Origin: Actinomycetospora lutea
GTDB taxonomy: Bacteria > Actinomycetota > Actinomycetes > Mycobacteriales > Pseudonocardiaceae
Length of the DNA stretch: 64,000 nucleotides
Assembly (NCBI RefSeq): GCF_028737205.1
Contig: NZ_JAQZAL010000019.1
Coordinates: 1 to 64,000, forward strand
Direction: 5' to 3'
Both the position numbers and the translations under genes were made by a program. Under the pieces are notes generated by a model. It was not told the origin of the DNA, did not search any database, and saw only the letters and a program-made list of their open reading frames with translations. Within the stretch, counting starts at the first letter, position 1, and every line of letters starts with the position of its first letter. This document shows, piece after piece, positions 8,830-16,445 of the stretch.

Positions 8830-10155
8830 GTGGCCGATCTCCCCGCTCCGGTGTCGCTCCCGCGGCCGTTGGCCGAGCTCCCGGAGCCGGCGGAGCCGTC
8901 GCGTACCGAGGTGCGTGTCGCGCTCGGACGGGCCGCGGACGGCGCGCTCGCCGACGATCCGGAGCACCCCGCCACGCTCGCCGATGCGACGACGCTGCTC
9001 GCCGCGCGGGGCGAGGAGCTCGACGCCCTGCTCGCGCTCGCCGCCGCGCGCCGCGACGAGCACCTCGCCGGCGAGGGCCGTTCGGGCGTCGTCACCTACA
9101 GCCCCAAGGTCTTCGTCCCGCTGACCCGCCTGTGCCGCGACCGCTGCCACTACTGCACGTTCGCCACCGTGCCCGGGCGGCTGCCCGCGGCGTACCTCGA
9201 GCGCGACGAGGTCCTCGAGATCGCCCGCGCCGGCGCCGAGCAGGGCTGCACCGAGGTGCTGTTCACCTTGGGCGATCGCCCCGAGGAGCGCTGGACTGCG
9301 GCCCGCGACTGGCTGGGCGCGCGCGACCTGGGCTCCACCCTCGAGCACGTCGAGCAGTCGGCCCGGGCTGTCCTCACCGAGACCGGCCTCCTGCCCCACC
9401 TCAACCCCGGCGTCATGGACCTCGTCGAACTCCAGCGCCTGCGCGGCGTGTCGCCGTCGATGGGGATGATGCTCGAGACCACTGCGACGCGGCTGTGGTC
9501 GCGGCCGGGCGGCGCGCACTTCGGCTCGCCGGACAAGGAGCCCGCGCTGCGCCGCCGGGTGGTCGACGACGCGGGACGCGCGCGCGTGCCGTTCACCAGC
9601 GGGATTCTCGTCGGCATCGGCGAGCACCGCGCCGAGCGGGCGCAGTCGCTGCTCGTGCTCGCCGAGTCGGCACGCCGCGGCGGGCATCTGCAGGAACTGA
9701 TCGTCCAGAACTTCCGCGCCAAGCCCGACACGGCGATGCGCGGGGAGCCCGACGCCGAGTTCGACGCGTTAGTCGCCGCTGTGGCCGTCGCGCGCCTGAT
9801 CATGCCACTCGGTGTCAGTGTCCAGGCGCCGCCGAACCTCGCCGGCGAGCTGGACGACTCGCAGAGCGCCGCCGACGACCAGGCCCTGCTGCTGCGCGCC
9901 GGCATCGACGACTGGGGCGGCGTCTCGCCGGTGACCCCCGACCACGTCAACCCCGAGCGCCCGTGGCCCGGCCTCGACGCGCTGCGGGCGGTCACCGCCA
10001 CCGCCGGGTTCACCCTCAGCCCGAGGTTGACGATCTACCCGCGCTACGTGCGCGATCCTGACCGGTGGCTGCACCCCGCCCTCGTCGACCCGCTCATCGC
10101 CCTGGCCGACGAGCAGGGGCTGGCCCGGGTGCGCCAGCCGGCAGGGACGCGGTGA
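8830..10155 (+). CDS. cofG: 7,8-didemethyl-8-hydroxy-5-deazariboflavin synthase subunit CofG
   Basis: CofG is a radical-SAM enzyme that, with CofH, builds the deazaflavin (F0) part of coenzyme F420. The 441-residue protein has the cluster motif CRDRCHYC (CxxxCxxC) near residue 102, GCTEVLFTLGDRPEERW near 140 and HLNPGVMDLVELQRL near 195, and ends with the CofG-type YPRYVRDPDRWLHPAL block. In actinobacteria, CofG and CofH are normally fused as FbiC. Here the CofG part ends on its own TGA and the cofH-like gene starts in a GTGA overlap. Whether a fused FbiC exists elsewhere in the genome is unknown. Confidence 0.88.
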   Translation: MADLPAPVSLPRPLAELPEPAEPSRTEVRVALGRAADGALADDPEHPATLADATTLLAARGEELDALLALAAARRDEHLAGEGRSGVVTYSPKVFVPLTRLCRDRCHYCTFATVPGRLPAAYLERDEVLEIARAGAEQGCTEVLFTLGDRPEERWTAARDWLGARDLGSTLEHVEQSARAVLTETGLLPHLNPGVMDLVELQRLRGVSPSMGMMLETTATRLWSRPGGAHFGSPDKEPALRRRVVDDAGRARVPFTSGILVGIGEHRAERAQSLLVLAESARRGGHLQELIVQNFRAKPDTAMRGEPDAEFDALVAAVAVARLIMPLGVSVQAPPNLAGELDDSQSAADDQALLLRAGIDDWGGVSPVTPDHVNPERPWPGLDALRAVTATAGFTLSPRLTIYPRYVRDPDRWLHPALVDPLIALADEQGLARVRQPAGTR

Positions 10156-11270
10156 GCGCCGGCGCCCTCCTCGCCCGCGCCGAGGCCGACCCCGCAGGCC
10201 TGCCCGACGAGGCCTACGTCGAGCTGCTCGCGGCCGACGGCGCGGAGCTCGACGCGCTGGCCGCGCTGGCCGACGACCTGCGCCGCGACGCCGTCGGCGA
10301 CCAGCTGACCTTCGTCGCCAACCGCAACCTCGACACCGCCGTCGTGCGCGACCCCGGCCACGCGCGGGCCCTCGTCGACGAGGCGTGGGCGCTCGGGGCG
10401 ACGGAGATCTGCGTGCAGGGCCCGCTGCCCGACGACGCCGGTGACCGCGCGCGGCTCGACCTCGTCGCGCTGATCACCGGCCGGGTGCCGATGCACCTCC
10501 ACGCGTTCCGGCCCGCGGAGGTCGCCGACGCCGCCGCGCGGCTGGGGCTCTCCCCGCGCGAGTTCCTCGTCGCCGCCCGCGACGCCGGGCTCGGGTCGGT
10601 GCCGGGCACGGCGGCGCGCATCCTCGACGACGGCATCCGCGCGCTGCTCACCGGCGGCACCGACATCCCCGCCGCCCGGTGGACCGAGCTCGTCACCACC
10701 GCGCACGAGGTCGGCCTGCGCTCGACGGCGACGATGGTCTACGGACACGTGGAGACGCGCGCCGAGCAGGTCGCGCACCTGCGCGCGCTCGCCGCGATCC
10801 AGGACCGGACCGGCGGGTTCACCGAGTTCATCGCCATGCCGATCCTGCCCGAGGCGCTGCCGCCCGAACTGCGGCGTGTCGCGGATCGAGGATGTGGCGA
10901 TCCTGGCGTCACACGCCAGCAACGCCGCATCGCTCGCACGGGGACCGTGCCCGACGTGCGGGAGACGCGAGCGCTCCACGCCGTCGCGCGGCTGATGCTG
11001 TACGGGCGGATCGACCACGTGCAGGCGGCGTGGCCCAAGCTCGGGCCGGAGCTCACGACCGCGGTGCTGCGCGGGGGTGCCGACGACGCCGGCGGCCTGC
11101 TCCTCGACGGCGCGCTCGACCCGGCCGCCGGGGCGGAGGCGGGCCGGCAGCTCACGCTCGCGCAGGTCGAGGCCCTCGCCGCCGAGCTCGGGCGCACGCC
11201 GCGCCAGCGCACCACCGTCTACGGCGACCCCACCCCCGAGCGGCAGGCGGCCCTGCGCGCGGCGCCCTGA
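10152..11270 (+). CDS. CofH-like protein lacking the radical-SAM cysteines
   Basis: This 372-residue protein aligns with the CofH half of FbiC: GATEICVQGPL, MHLHAFRPAEV, REFLVAARDAGLGSVPGTAA, RSTATMVYGHVET, RTGGFTEF and a C-terminal RTTVYG. The segment between VANRN and DEAW that should hold the CxxxCxxC cluster motif is shortened and has no cysteine, so radical-SAM chemistry by this subunit is unlikely. Residues of about 241-263 come from an in-frame copy of the palindromic repeat, where the family normally has the segment before RENRAVHAVARL. It starts in a GTGA overlap with cofG. It may be a decaying paralogue or have a changed role, possibly partner binding. Confidence 0.75.
   Translation: MSAGALLARAEADPAGLPDEAYVELLAADGAELDALAALADDLRRDAVGDQLTFVANRNLDTAVVRDPGHARALVDEAWALGATEICVQGPLPDDAGDRARLDLVALITGRVPMHLHAFRPAEVADAAARLGLSPREFLVAARDAGLGSVPGTAARILDDGIRALLTGGTDIPAARWTELVTTAHEVGLRSTATMVYGHVETRAEQVAHLRALAAIQDRTGGFTEFIAMPILPEALPPELRRVADRGCGDPGVTRQQRRIARTGTVPDVRETRALHAVARLMLYGRIDHVQAAWPKLGPELTTAVLRGGADDAGGLLLDGALDPAAGAEAGRQLTLAQVEALAAELGRTPRQRTTVYGDPTPERQAALRAAP
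10872..10941 (+). repeat. Three-hairpin palindromic repeat, copy C, in frame inside the cofH-like gene
   Basis: This 70-bp copy is embedded in coding sequence. It is translated as about 23 residues including DRGCGDPGVTRQQRRIARTG without breaking the frame. Hairpins one and two are perfect. The third has two changed bases (GCAACG instead of GCGATG). Flanking protein sequence on both sides matches CofH. Confidence 0.88.
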
Positions 11271-11298
11271 GACGTGGCACCGGGCCGGAGCCCCGGCG

Positions 11299-11304
11299 TA
11301 GGTT
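11299..11304 (+). promoter_or_regulatory. -10 element before a leaderless mini-ORF
   Basis: TAGGTT lies 6 nt before GTG 11311. The stretch GCGTAGGTTCGGGTC is nearly the same as the cofG promoter at 8814, which supports both as real promoters. Confidence 0.55.
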
Positions 11305-11310
11305 CGGGTC

Positions 11311-11349
11311 GTGGCTGATCACGGCGCGGGGTCCCCGGGATCACCGTGA
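11311..11349 (+). CDS. Leaderless 12-codon upstream ORF
   Basis: The GTG six bases after a -10 hexamer opens a reading frame of 12 codons (VADHGAGSPGSP) whose TGA overlaps the GTG start of the flavin monooxygenase (GTGA at 11346). The arrangement suggests a leader peptide whose translation is coupled to the downstream gene. This is inferred from position only. Confidence 0.4.
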   Translation: MADHGAGSPGSP

Positions 11350-12830
11350 GCGCACCCGCCGACGTCGACGTCGCCGTGGTCGGGGCCGGGTTCGCCGGCA
11401 TCGGCCTGGGCGTGCGGCTGGCCCGCCGCCGGCGCGAGTCGTTCGTGCTGCTCGAGCGCGCCCACGGGGTGGGCGGGACGTGGCGCGACAACCGCTATCC
11501 CGGGGTCGCCTGCGACGTGCCCTCGCACCTGTACTCGTTCTCGTTCCGCCCCAAGCCCGACTGGTCGCGGGTGTTCGCGCCGGGTGCGGAGATCCACGAC
11601 TACCTGCGCGAGTCCGCCCGCGACGAGGGCCTCGACCCCCACCTGCGCCTCGGCACCGAGATGCAGCGCGCCCGCTGGGACGGCACGCGATGGCGGATCG
11701 CGACGTCGTCGGGCACCTACCGCGCGCGGGTGCTCGTCGTGGCCGCCGGGCGCCTGTCCGAGCCGCGCATCCCCGAGATCCCCGGACTGTCGGACTTCGA
11801 CGGCCCCGTCTTCCACTCCGCGCGCTGGGACGGCGCCGCCGCGCTGGCCGGGAAACGGGTCGGTGTCGTCGGCACCGGCGCCTCGGCCGCCCAGATCGTG
11901 CCCGCGCTGGCCGGCGCCGCGTCCCACCTCGTCGTCTTCCAGCGCACCCCGCCGTGGGTCGTGCCGCGCGGCGACCGCGCCTACACCGAGCAGGAGCGCC
12001 GCACCTTCGCCCTCGACCCCGCCGCCGAGCGGGCCCTGCGCGAGGAGCTCTTCGAGGAGGCCGAGGGCGCCATCGGGGCGCGGCGCCGGGTCCGCCCCGA
12101 CATCGACCGGCTGCGCGACCGCGCGCTCGCCCACCTCACCGCCCAGGTGCCCGACGCCCGCCTGCGGGCCCGCCTGACCCCGGACTACGAGATCGGCTGC
12201 AAGCGCATCGTCATCTCCGACGACCTCTACCCCGCGCTCGGCCGCGACGACGTCACCCTCGAGCCCAGCGCGCTGCACCGCGTCGAGAAGACGACCGCCG
12301 TCGCCGCCTCGGGCGCGCACCACCCGCTCGACGCCCTCGTGTTCGGCACCGGGTTCTGGACCACGCGGCTGCCGTTCGCGCAGCGCATCGAGGGCCGGCA
12401 CGGGCTGCTCGCCGACCGCTGGGCCGACGGGATGACCGCGCACGCCTCGACCGCCGTGCACGGCTTCCCCAACATGTTCGTGCTCAACGGGCCCAACGCG
12501 AGCCTCGGCCACAACTCCGCGGTGTACATGATCGAGGCGCAGATCGACCACGTGCTGGGCGCGCTGGACCACCTCGCCGGGACCGGGGGCGCGCCCCTCG
12601 AGGTCACCGCGGAGGCCGAGGAGGCCTACACCCGCGAGATCGACGCGATGAGCGCGGACACCGTCTGGCTGCAGGGCGGGTGCCGCAGCTGGTACGTCGA
12701 CGAGACCAGCGGGCGCCTGACGCTGCTCTGGCCGGGGACGGCCCGCTCGTTCCGGGCGCGCAACGGGACGTTCGACCCCCGGCCCTACGGCCAGTCGCCG
12801 GTGCCCGCTCGGTCGCGCGGCGGCGCGTGA
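11346..12830 (+). CDS. Flavin-containing monooxygenase, Baeyer-Villiger type
   Basis: This FAD/NADPH enzyme inserts oxygen into ketones or oxidises heteroatoms, with unknown substrate. It has 494 residues. The FAD Rossmann motif VVGAGFAGIGLG is at about 12-23, GVGGTWRDNRYPG near 47, the Baeyer-Villiger fingerprint FDGPVFHSARW (FxGxxxHxxxW) near 150 and the NADPH motif GVVGTGASAAQIV near 172. ATGFW-like GTGFWTTRLPF lies near 337. The GTG at 11346 overlaps the stop of a leaderless mini-ORF. It is not obviously linked to the cofG/cofH-like pair upstream. Confidence 0.88.
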   Translation: MSAPADVDVAVVGAGFAGIGLGVRLARRRRESFVLLERAHGVGGTWRDNRYPGVACDVPSHLYSFSFRPKPDWSRVFAPGAEIHDYLRESARDEGLDPHLRLGTEMQRARWDGTRWRIATSSGTYRARVLVVAAGRLSEPRIPEIPGLSDFDGPVFHSARWDGAAALAGKRVGVVGTGASAAQIVPALAGAASHLVVFQRTPPWVVPRGDRAYTEQERRTFALDPAAERALREELFEEAEGAIGARRRVRPDIDRLRDRALAHLTAQVPDARLRARLTPDYEIGCKRIVISDDLYPALGRDDVTLEPSALHRVEKTTAVAASGAHHPLDALVFGTGFWTTRLPFAQRIEGRHGLLADRWADGMTAHASTAVHGFPNMFVLNGPNASLGHNSAVYMIEAQIDHVLGALDHLAGTGGAPLEVTAEAEEAYTREIDAMSADTVWLQGGCRSWYVDETSGRLTLLWPGTARSFRARNGTFDPRPYGQSPVPARSRGGA

Positions 12831-12916
12831 CCATCGGCCACGCGGGGTAGCTACGTCCCACGCGGGCCGGAGAGAGGTCCGCGCGAGTCGGGGACCGCGA
12901 GAGGAACGCGCCAGCG

Positions 12917-13969
12917 ATGACGAGCGCCAGCACGACCGACACGGACGGGGCGGCGGAGCCGACGCAGCTGGAGAAGCTGCGGGCGAAGTACCCGTGGCTC
13001 GACCACCTGATCCGGGCCGCCACGCGGTACACCGACAAGCACGGCGACCACTACGCCGCGGCGATCACCTTCTTCTCGATCCTCGCGCTCGTCCCGATCC
13101 TCATGGTCGCGTTCGCCGCCGCGGCGTTCGTCCTGGCCAACAACGAGGCGCTGCTCGACCAGATCCAGCAGGGGATCACGGCCGCGGTGCCGCCGGGGCT
13201 CGGCGACCTGCTCAACTCGGTCATCGAGCAGGCCATCGCCCAGCGCAGCGCGGTCGGGATCATCGGTCTGCTCGGCGCCCTGTTCTCCGGGCTCGGCTGG
13301 ATGGGCAACTTGCGCGAGGCGCTCTCCGAGCAGTGGGACCAGCGCGGCGACCCCCCGACGATCGTCAAGAAGTACGTCGGCGACCTGTTCGCCATGATCG
13401 GCCTCGGGCTCGCCTTCGCCCTCTCGTTCGCGATCACCGGCGTCGGCACCGGCCTGTCGAACACGATCCTCGGGTTCCTCGGGCTGGCCGACGAGACCTG
13501 GGCGACGTTCCTGTTCTTCCTCGCCGGCCTCGTCGTCACCCTGGCGGCGAACTGGCTGGTCTTCCTCTGGGTCATCGCCCGGCTGCCCCGGGAGCCGGTG
13601 ACCCTGCGCTCGGCCGTGCGGGCTGCACTGTTCGCCGCGGTCGGGTTCGTGATCCTCCAGCAGGTCATGGCCGTCTACATCAGCAGCGTGACCAACTCGC
13701 CTGCCGGCGCCGCGTTCGGCCCGATCATCGGTCTGCTGGTGTTCGCCAACTTCGTCTCGCGGTTCATCCTGTTCGTCACCGCCTGGGCGGCCACGCTCAA
13801 GGAGAACGAGCGCGAGGAGATCCCCGAGCCCGCGCCGGTGATCGTCCGGCCGGCCGTCACCGTCGGGCGCACGCCGGGGCCGCGCGCGGCGGGCGCCCTG
13901 CTCGGCGCGGGCGCCGTCCTCGGCGTGCTCGGGCTGAACCTGGGCCGCCGCCGCGACCGGGACGCCTGA
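12917..13969 (+). CDS. YihY/virulence factor BrkB family (YhjD-like) membrane protein
   Basis: This is an integral membrane protein of 350 residues with about six helices. The family hallmark appears near the N-terminus as DHYAAAITFFSILALVPIL (residues about 47-65), and GWMGNLREAL near 130 and the later WVIARLPREPV loop match the YhjD branch. Function is not settled. YhjD has been tied to lipid/LPS precursor export in enterobacteria, which cannot be carried over directly. An ATG at 12917 with GAGAGG upstream is used. It is convergent with the PucR-type gene, only 4 nt apart. Confidence 0.88.
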   Translation: MTSASTTDTDGAAEPTQLEKLRAKYPWLDHLIRAATRYTDKHGDHYAAAITFFSILALVPILMVAFAAAAFVLANNEALLDQIQQGITAAVPPGLGDLLNSVIEQAIAQRSAVGIIGLLGALFSGLGWMGNLREALSEQWDQRGDPPTIVKKYVGDLFAMIGLGLAFALSFAITGVGTGLSNTILGFLGLADETWATFLFFLAGLVVTLAANWLVFLWVIARLPREPVTLRSAVRAALFAAVGFVILQQVMAVYISSVTNSPAGAAFGPIIGLLVFANFVSRFILFVTAWAATLKENEREEIPEPAPVIVRPAVTVGRTPGPRAAGALLGAGAVLGVLGLNLGRRRDRDA

Positions 13970-13973
13970 GCCG

Positions 13974-15242
13974 CTAGTCCGCCGGCGCCGGCGGACCCAG
14001 CCAGGCGCACGCCATCAGGGCGAGCTCGACGTCGAGCCGGTCGTCCCCGAGCGGGCGTCCGCGGACCTCGTGGGCCCGGGCGACGCGGTACTTGACGGTG
14101 TTGCGGTGCACCTGCAGGCGCCGGGCCGCCGTGGCCAGGCTGCCGCCGGTCGCCAGGAACACCCGCAGGGTCTCGCGCAGCCGCCCGACGCCGGGCTCGG
14201 GATCGGCCAGCGGGCCGAGCACGCGCCGCACCCAGGCCCGCGCGCCCTCCCGGTCGGCGCACAGCAGCGCGACCGCGCCCACCTCGTCGAACAGCGTCAC
14301 CGCCGGCGCGCCGGTGCCGGACGCGAGCGCGACGTCGCGGGCGCGCCGCGCCTGGTCGTGGGTCAGGCGGAACCCGGTGACGCCGGCCAGCGGTGCCCCG
14401 CACGCGACGTGCAGCCCCGGGCCGTGCCGGGCGACCGCGCGGGCGAGGGCCTCGGCCGGCGGGGCGCCCTCGTCGCGACGCGTCACCCACACCCAGGCGC
14501 TGCCCGCGTCCCACGGCACCACCAGCGGGCGCCCCACCGCGTCGAGCGCGGCGCCGAGGTCCAGCGCCACCCGCTCGAGCGCGGTCACGCCGGCCTCCTC
14601 GGGCGGGTCGTCGAGCCACACCACGAGCCCCAGGTGCACGGGGGCGAGCCGGTAGGCGAGCGTCGTCTCGACGGCCAGCTGCTCGTCGGGATCGGTGGGG
14701 GTGCGTCCGGCGAGGACGTCGCGCACGCGCGCCAGGCGCAGCGCGTGCCGGCCCTGGCGCCAGTGCTCGCGCTCGGCCTCGTAGGCGCCGATGACGTGCT
14801 GGGTCACGTGGTCGACGTAGTCCATGACCACCAGCACGATCCGCTGCGACGCGGCCGCGGCCGCCTCCCCGGGACGGCGCGCGGCCTCCGCGAACGCCCA
14901 CTCCATGAGGTGCGACTGGCCGACGCGGTAGGCCCGCACGAGCGCGTTGACGGGCACCTCGCGCTGGGCCAGGCGCCGCGCGTAGGCCATGGCGGCGGCC
15001 GGGGGCTCCACGTCGCGCGGCTCGAGGTCGTGCCGCAGCACGTGCAGGATCGTCTCGACGTTGGCCTCGACGCTCGCGGCGAGGAGGTCGAGCAGGGCGG
15101 GGTCGCCGCGCAGGTCGTCGATGCGGGTCGCGAGCACGTCGCTGATCGACGCGCTGACCTCCGCGCGGTGGGGCGCGAGGGCGGCCGCGACCTCGGCGAC
15201 CGTGGCGACCGCGTCCTCCGGGGTGGGGGAGGGCTCGATCAT
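13974..15242 (-). CDS. PucR/CdaR-type transcriptional regulator
   Basis: This 422-residue regulator has an N-terminal helical sensory region (about 1-180, RsbRD/PucR-like) and a GGDEF-like middle (about 180-330). The C-terminal helix-turn-helix is LRETLRVFLATGGSLATAAR, then LQVHRNTVKYRV near 365-395. Its HRNTVKYRV motif is characteristic of PucR_1/HTH_30 proteins. The ATG at 15242 is chosen, although the frame remains open upstream. It is divergent from an esterase-BVMO pair and a 9-bp inverted repeat lies between them, so it may control that catabolic set. Confidence 0.85.
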   Translation of the reverse strand: MIEPSPTPEDAVATVAEVAAALAPHRAEVSASISDVLATRIDDLRGDPALLDLLAASVEANVETILHVLRHDLEPRDVEPPAAAMAYARRLAQREVPVNALVRAYRVGQSHLMEWAFAEAARRPGEAAAAASQRIVLVVMDYVDHVTQHVIGAYEAEREHWRQGRHALRLARVRDVLAGRTPTDPDEQLAVETTLAYRLAPVHLGLVVWLDDPPEEAGVTALERVALDLGAALDAVGRPLVVPWDAGSAWVWVTRRDEGAPPAEALARAVARHGPGLHVACGAPLAGVTGFRLTHDQARRARDVALASGTGAPAVTLFDEVGAVALLCADREGARAWVRRVLGPLADPEPGVGRLRETLRVFLATGGSLATAARRLQVHRNTVKYRVARAHEVRGRPLGDDRLDVELALMACAWLGPPAPAD

Positions 15243-15367
15243 GACCACCCCTCGACCACCACCTGTCGTGTGCCCGCGTCGGCCCCCGTCCAGCGACCGT
15301 AGCCGCCCCGGCATGTGACGACCAGCACTCGGACCGACACGGCCCGTGGATCCCGGCGGGGGGCGTC

Positions 15368-15405
15368 GGCGGGGACAAGACGCTGGTCGGTGATTCGTCC
15401 CCGCC
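15368..15405. promoter_or_regulatory. Spaced inverted repeat between the PucR-type and esterase genes
   Basis: GGCGGGGAC at 15368-15376 and its exact reverse complement at 15397-15405 are separated by 20 bp, in the divergent region. It may be a regulator-binding site, but GC-rich arms of this length could occur by chance. Confidence 0.35.
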
Positions 15406-15474
15406 GCACAAGCGCGGTCCGTGTGCGCTGCATCACGCTCGGTGGGACCCGTCACCGACCTCCCGGGAGCCCCC

Positions 15475-16419
15475 ATGGCCGTCCACCCCGAGGCGCAGGC
15501 ACTCCTCGACGCGCTCGTCGAACAGGGCATGCCGCCGATCGAGTGCATGACCGTCCCGCAGGCCCGCCAGGCCGCCGGGGCCTTCGTCGACCTGCAGCCC
15601 CCGGCGGAGGAGGTCGGCACCGTGTCCGACCGGGCCATCCCGGGCCCCGCCGGCGACATCCCCGCGCGGATCTACGTGCCCCACGGCGGCGGCTCGGGCG
15701 GCGTGCTCGTCTACTTCCACGGCGGCGGCTGGGTGATCGGCGACCTCGAGACCGTCGACCGGCCGTGCCGCTCCCTCGCGAACGCCGCGGACGCCGTCGT
15801 CGTCTCGATCGACTACCGGCTCGCCCCCGAGCACGTGGCGCCCGCCGCGTTCGAGGACTGCTACGCGGCCACCGTGTGGGTCGCCGAGCACGCCGAGGAG
15901 CTCGGGGTCGACGCGGCGCGCCTCGCGGTCGGCGGCGACTCGGCCGGCGGCCACCTCGCGGCCGCGGTGAGCCTCGCCGCCCGCGACCGCGGCGGCCCGG
16001 CGATCGCGTTCCAGCTGCTCTTCTACCCGGTCGTCGACTTCGACTGGACCAGCCCCTCGATCAACGACAACGGCGAGGGCTACCTGCTCGGACGCGCCAC
16101 CATGCAGTGGTTCTGGGCGCACTACCTCGGGGCGACCGACCCGGCCGACGACCCGTACACCTTCCCACTGCGCGCGCCCGACCTCTCCGGACTGCCGCCG
16201 GCGTTCGTCGCCACCGCCGAGTACGACCCGCTGCGCGACGAGGGCGAGACCTACGCCGGCAAGCTCGAGGCGGCCGGCAACACCGTCACCGCCAAGCGCT
16301 ACGACGGCATGATCCACGGCTTCCTCTGGACGCTCGGCGCCACGCCGTCCGGGGCCGTGGCGCTCGACGACGCCGTCGCCGCGATGCGCCCCGCCCTGAG
16401 CCCCACCGTCTCCGCCTGA
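15475..16419 (+). CDS. Alpha/beta hydrolase, hormone-sensitive-lipase (HSL) family esterase
   Basis: This carboxylesterase of 314 residues has the HSL oxyanion motif VYFHGGGWVIGD near 80 and the nucleophile elbow GGDSAGG near 158. The Asp is in AEYDPLRDEG near 247 and the catalytic His in DGMIHGFLW near 280. The ATG at 15475 is chosen because it gives the usual HSL N-terminus. The frame is open to a GTG at 15421. It is followed after 26 nt by a Baeyer-Villiger-type monooxygenase. Such pairs oxidise a ketone to an ester or lactone and then hydrolyse it. Confidence 0.88.
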   Translation: MAVHPEAQALLDALVEQGMPPIECMTVPQARQAAGAFVDLQPPAEEVGTVSDRAIPGPAGDIPARIYVPHGGGSGGVLVYFHGGGWVIGDLETVDRPCRSLANAADAVVVSIDYRLAPEHVAPAAFEDCYAATVWVAEHAEELGVDAARLAVGGDSAGGHLAAAVSLAARDRGGPAIAFQLLFYPVVDFDWTSPSINDNGEGYLLGRATMQWFWAHYLGATDPADDPYTFPLRAPDLSGLPPAFVATAEYDPLRDEGETYAGKLEAAGNTVTAKRYDGMIHGFLWTLGATPSGAVALDDAVAAMRPALSPTVSA

Positions 16420-16445
16420 CCCCGACCGCGAGGAGAGGGAGCACC

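Noticed and set aside
13675-15411. Alternative minus-strand frame of 578 codons over the PucR-type gene
   Set aside because: The HRNTVKYRV helix-turn-helix and other domain features are in the adjacent frame. This one is Arg-rich noise.
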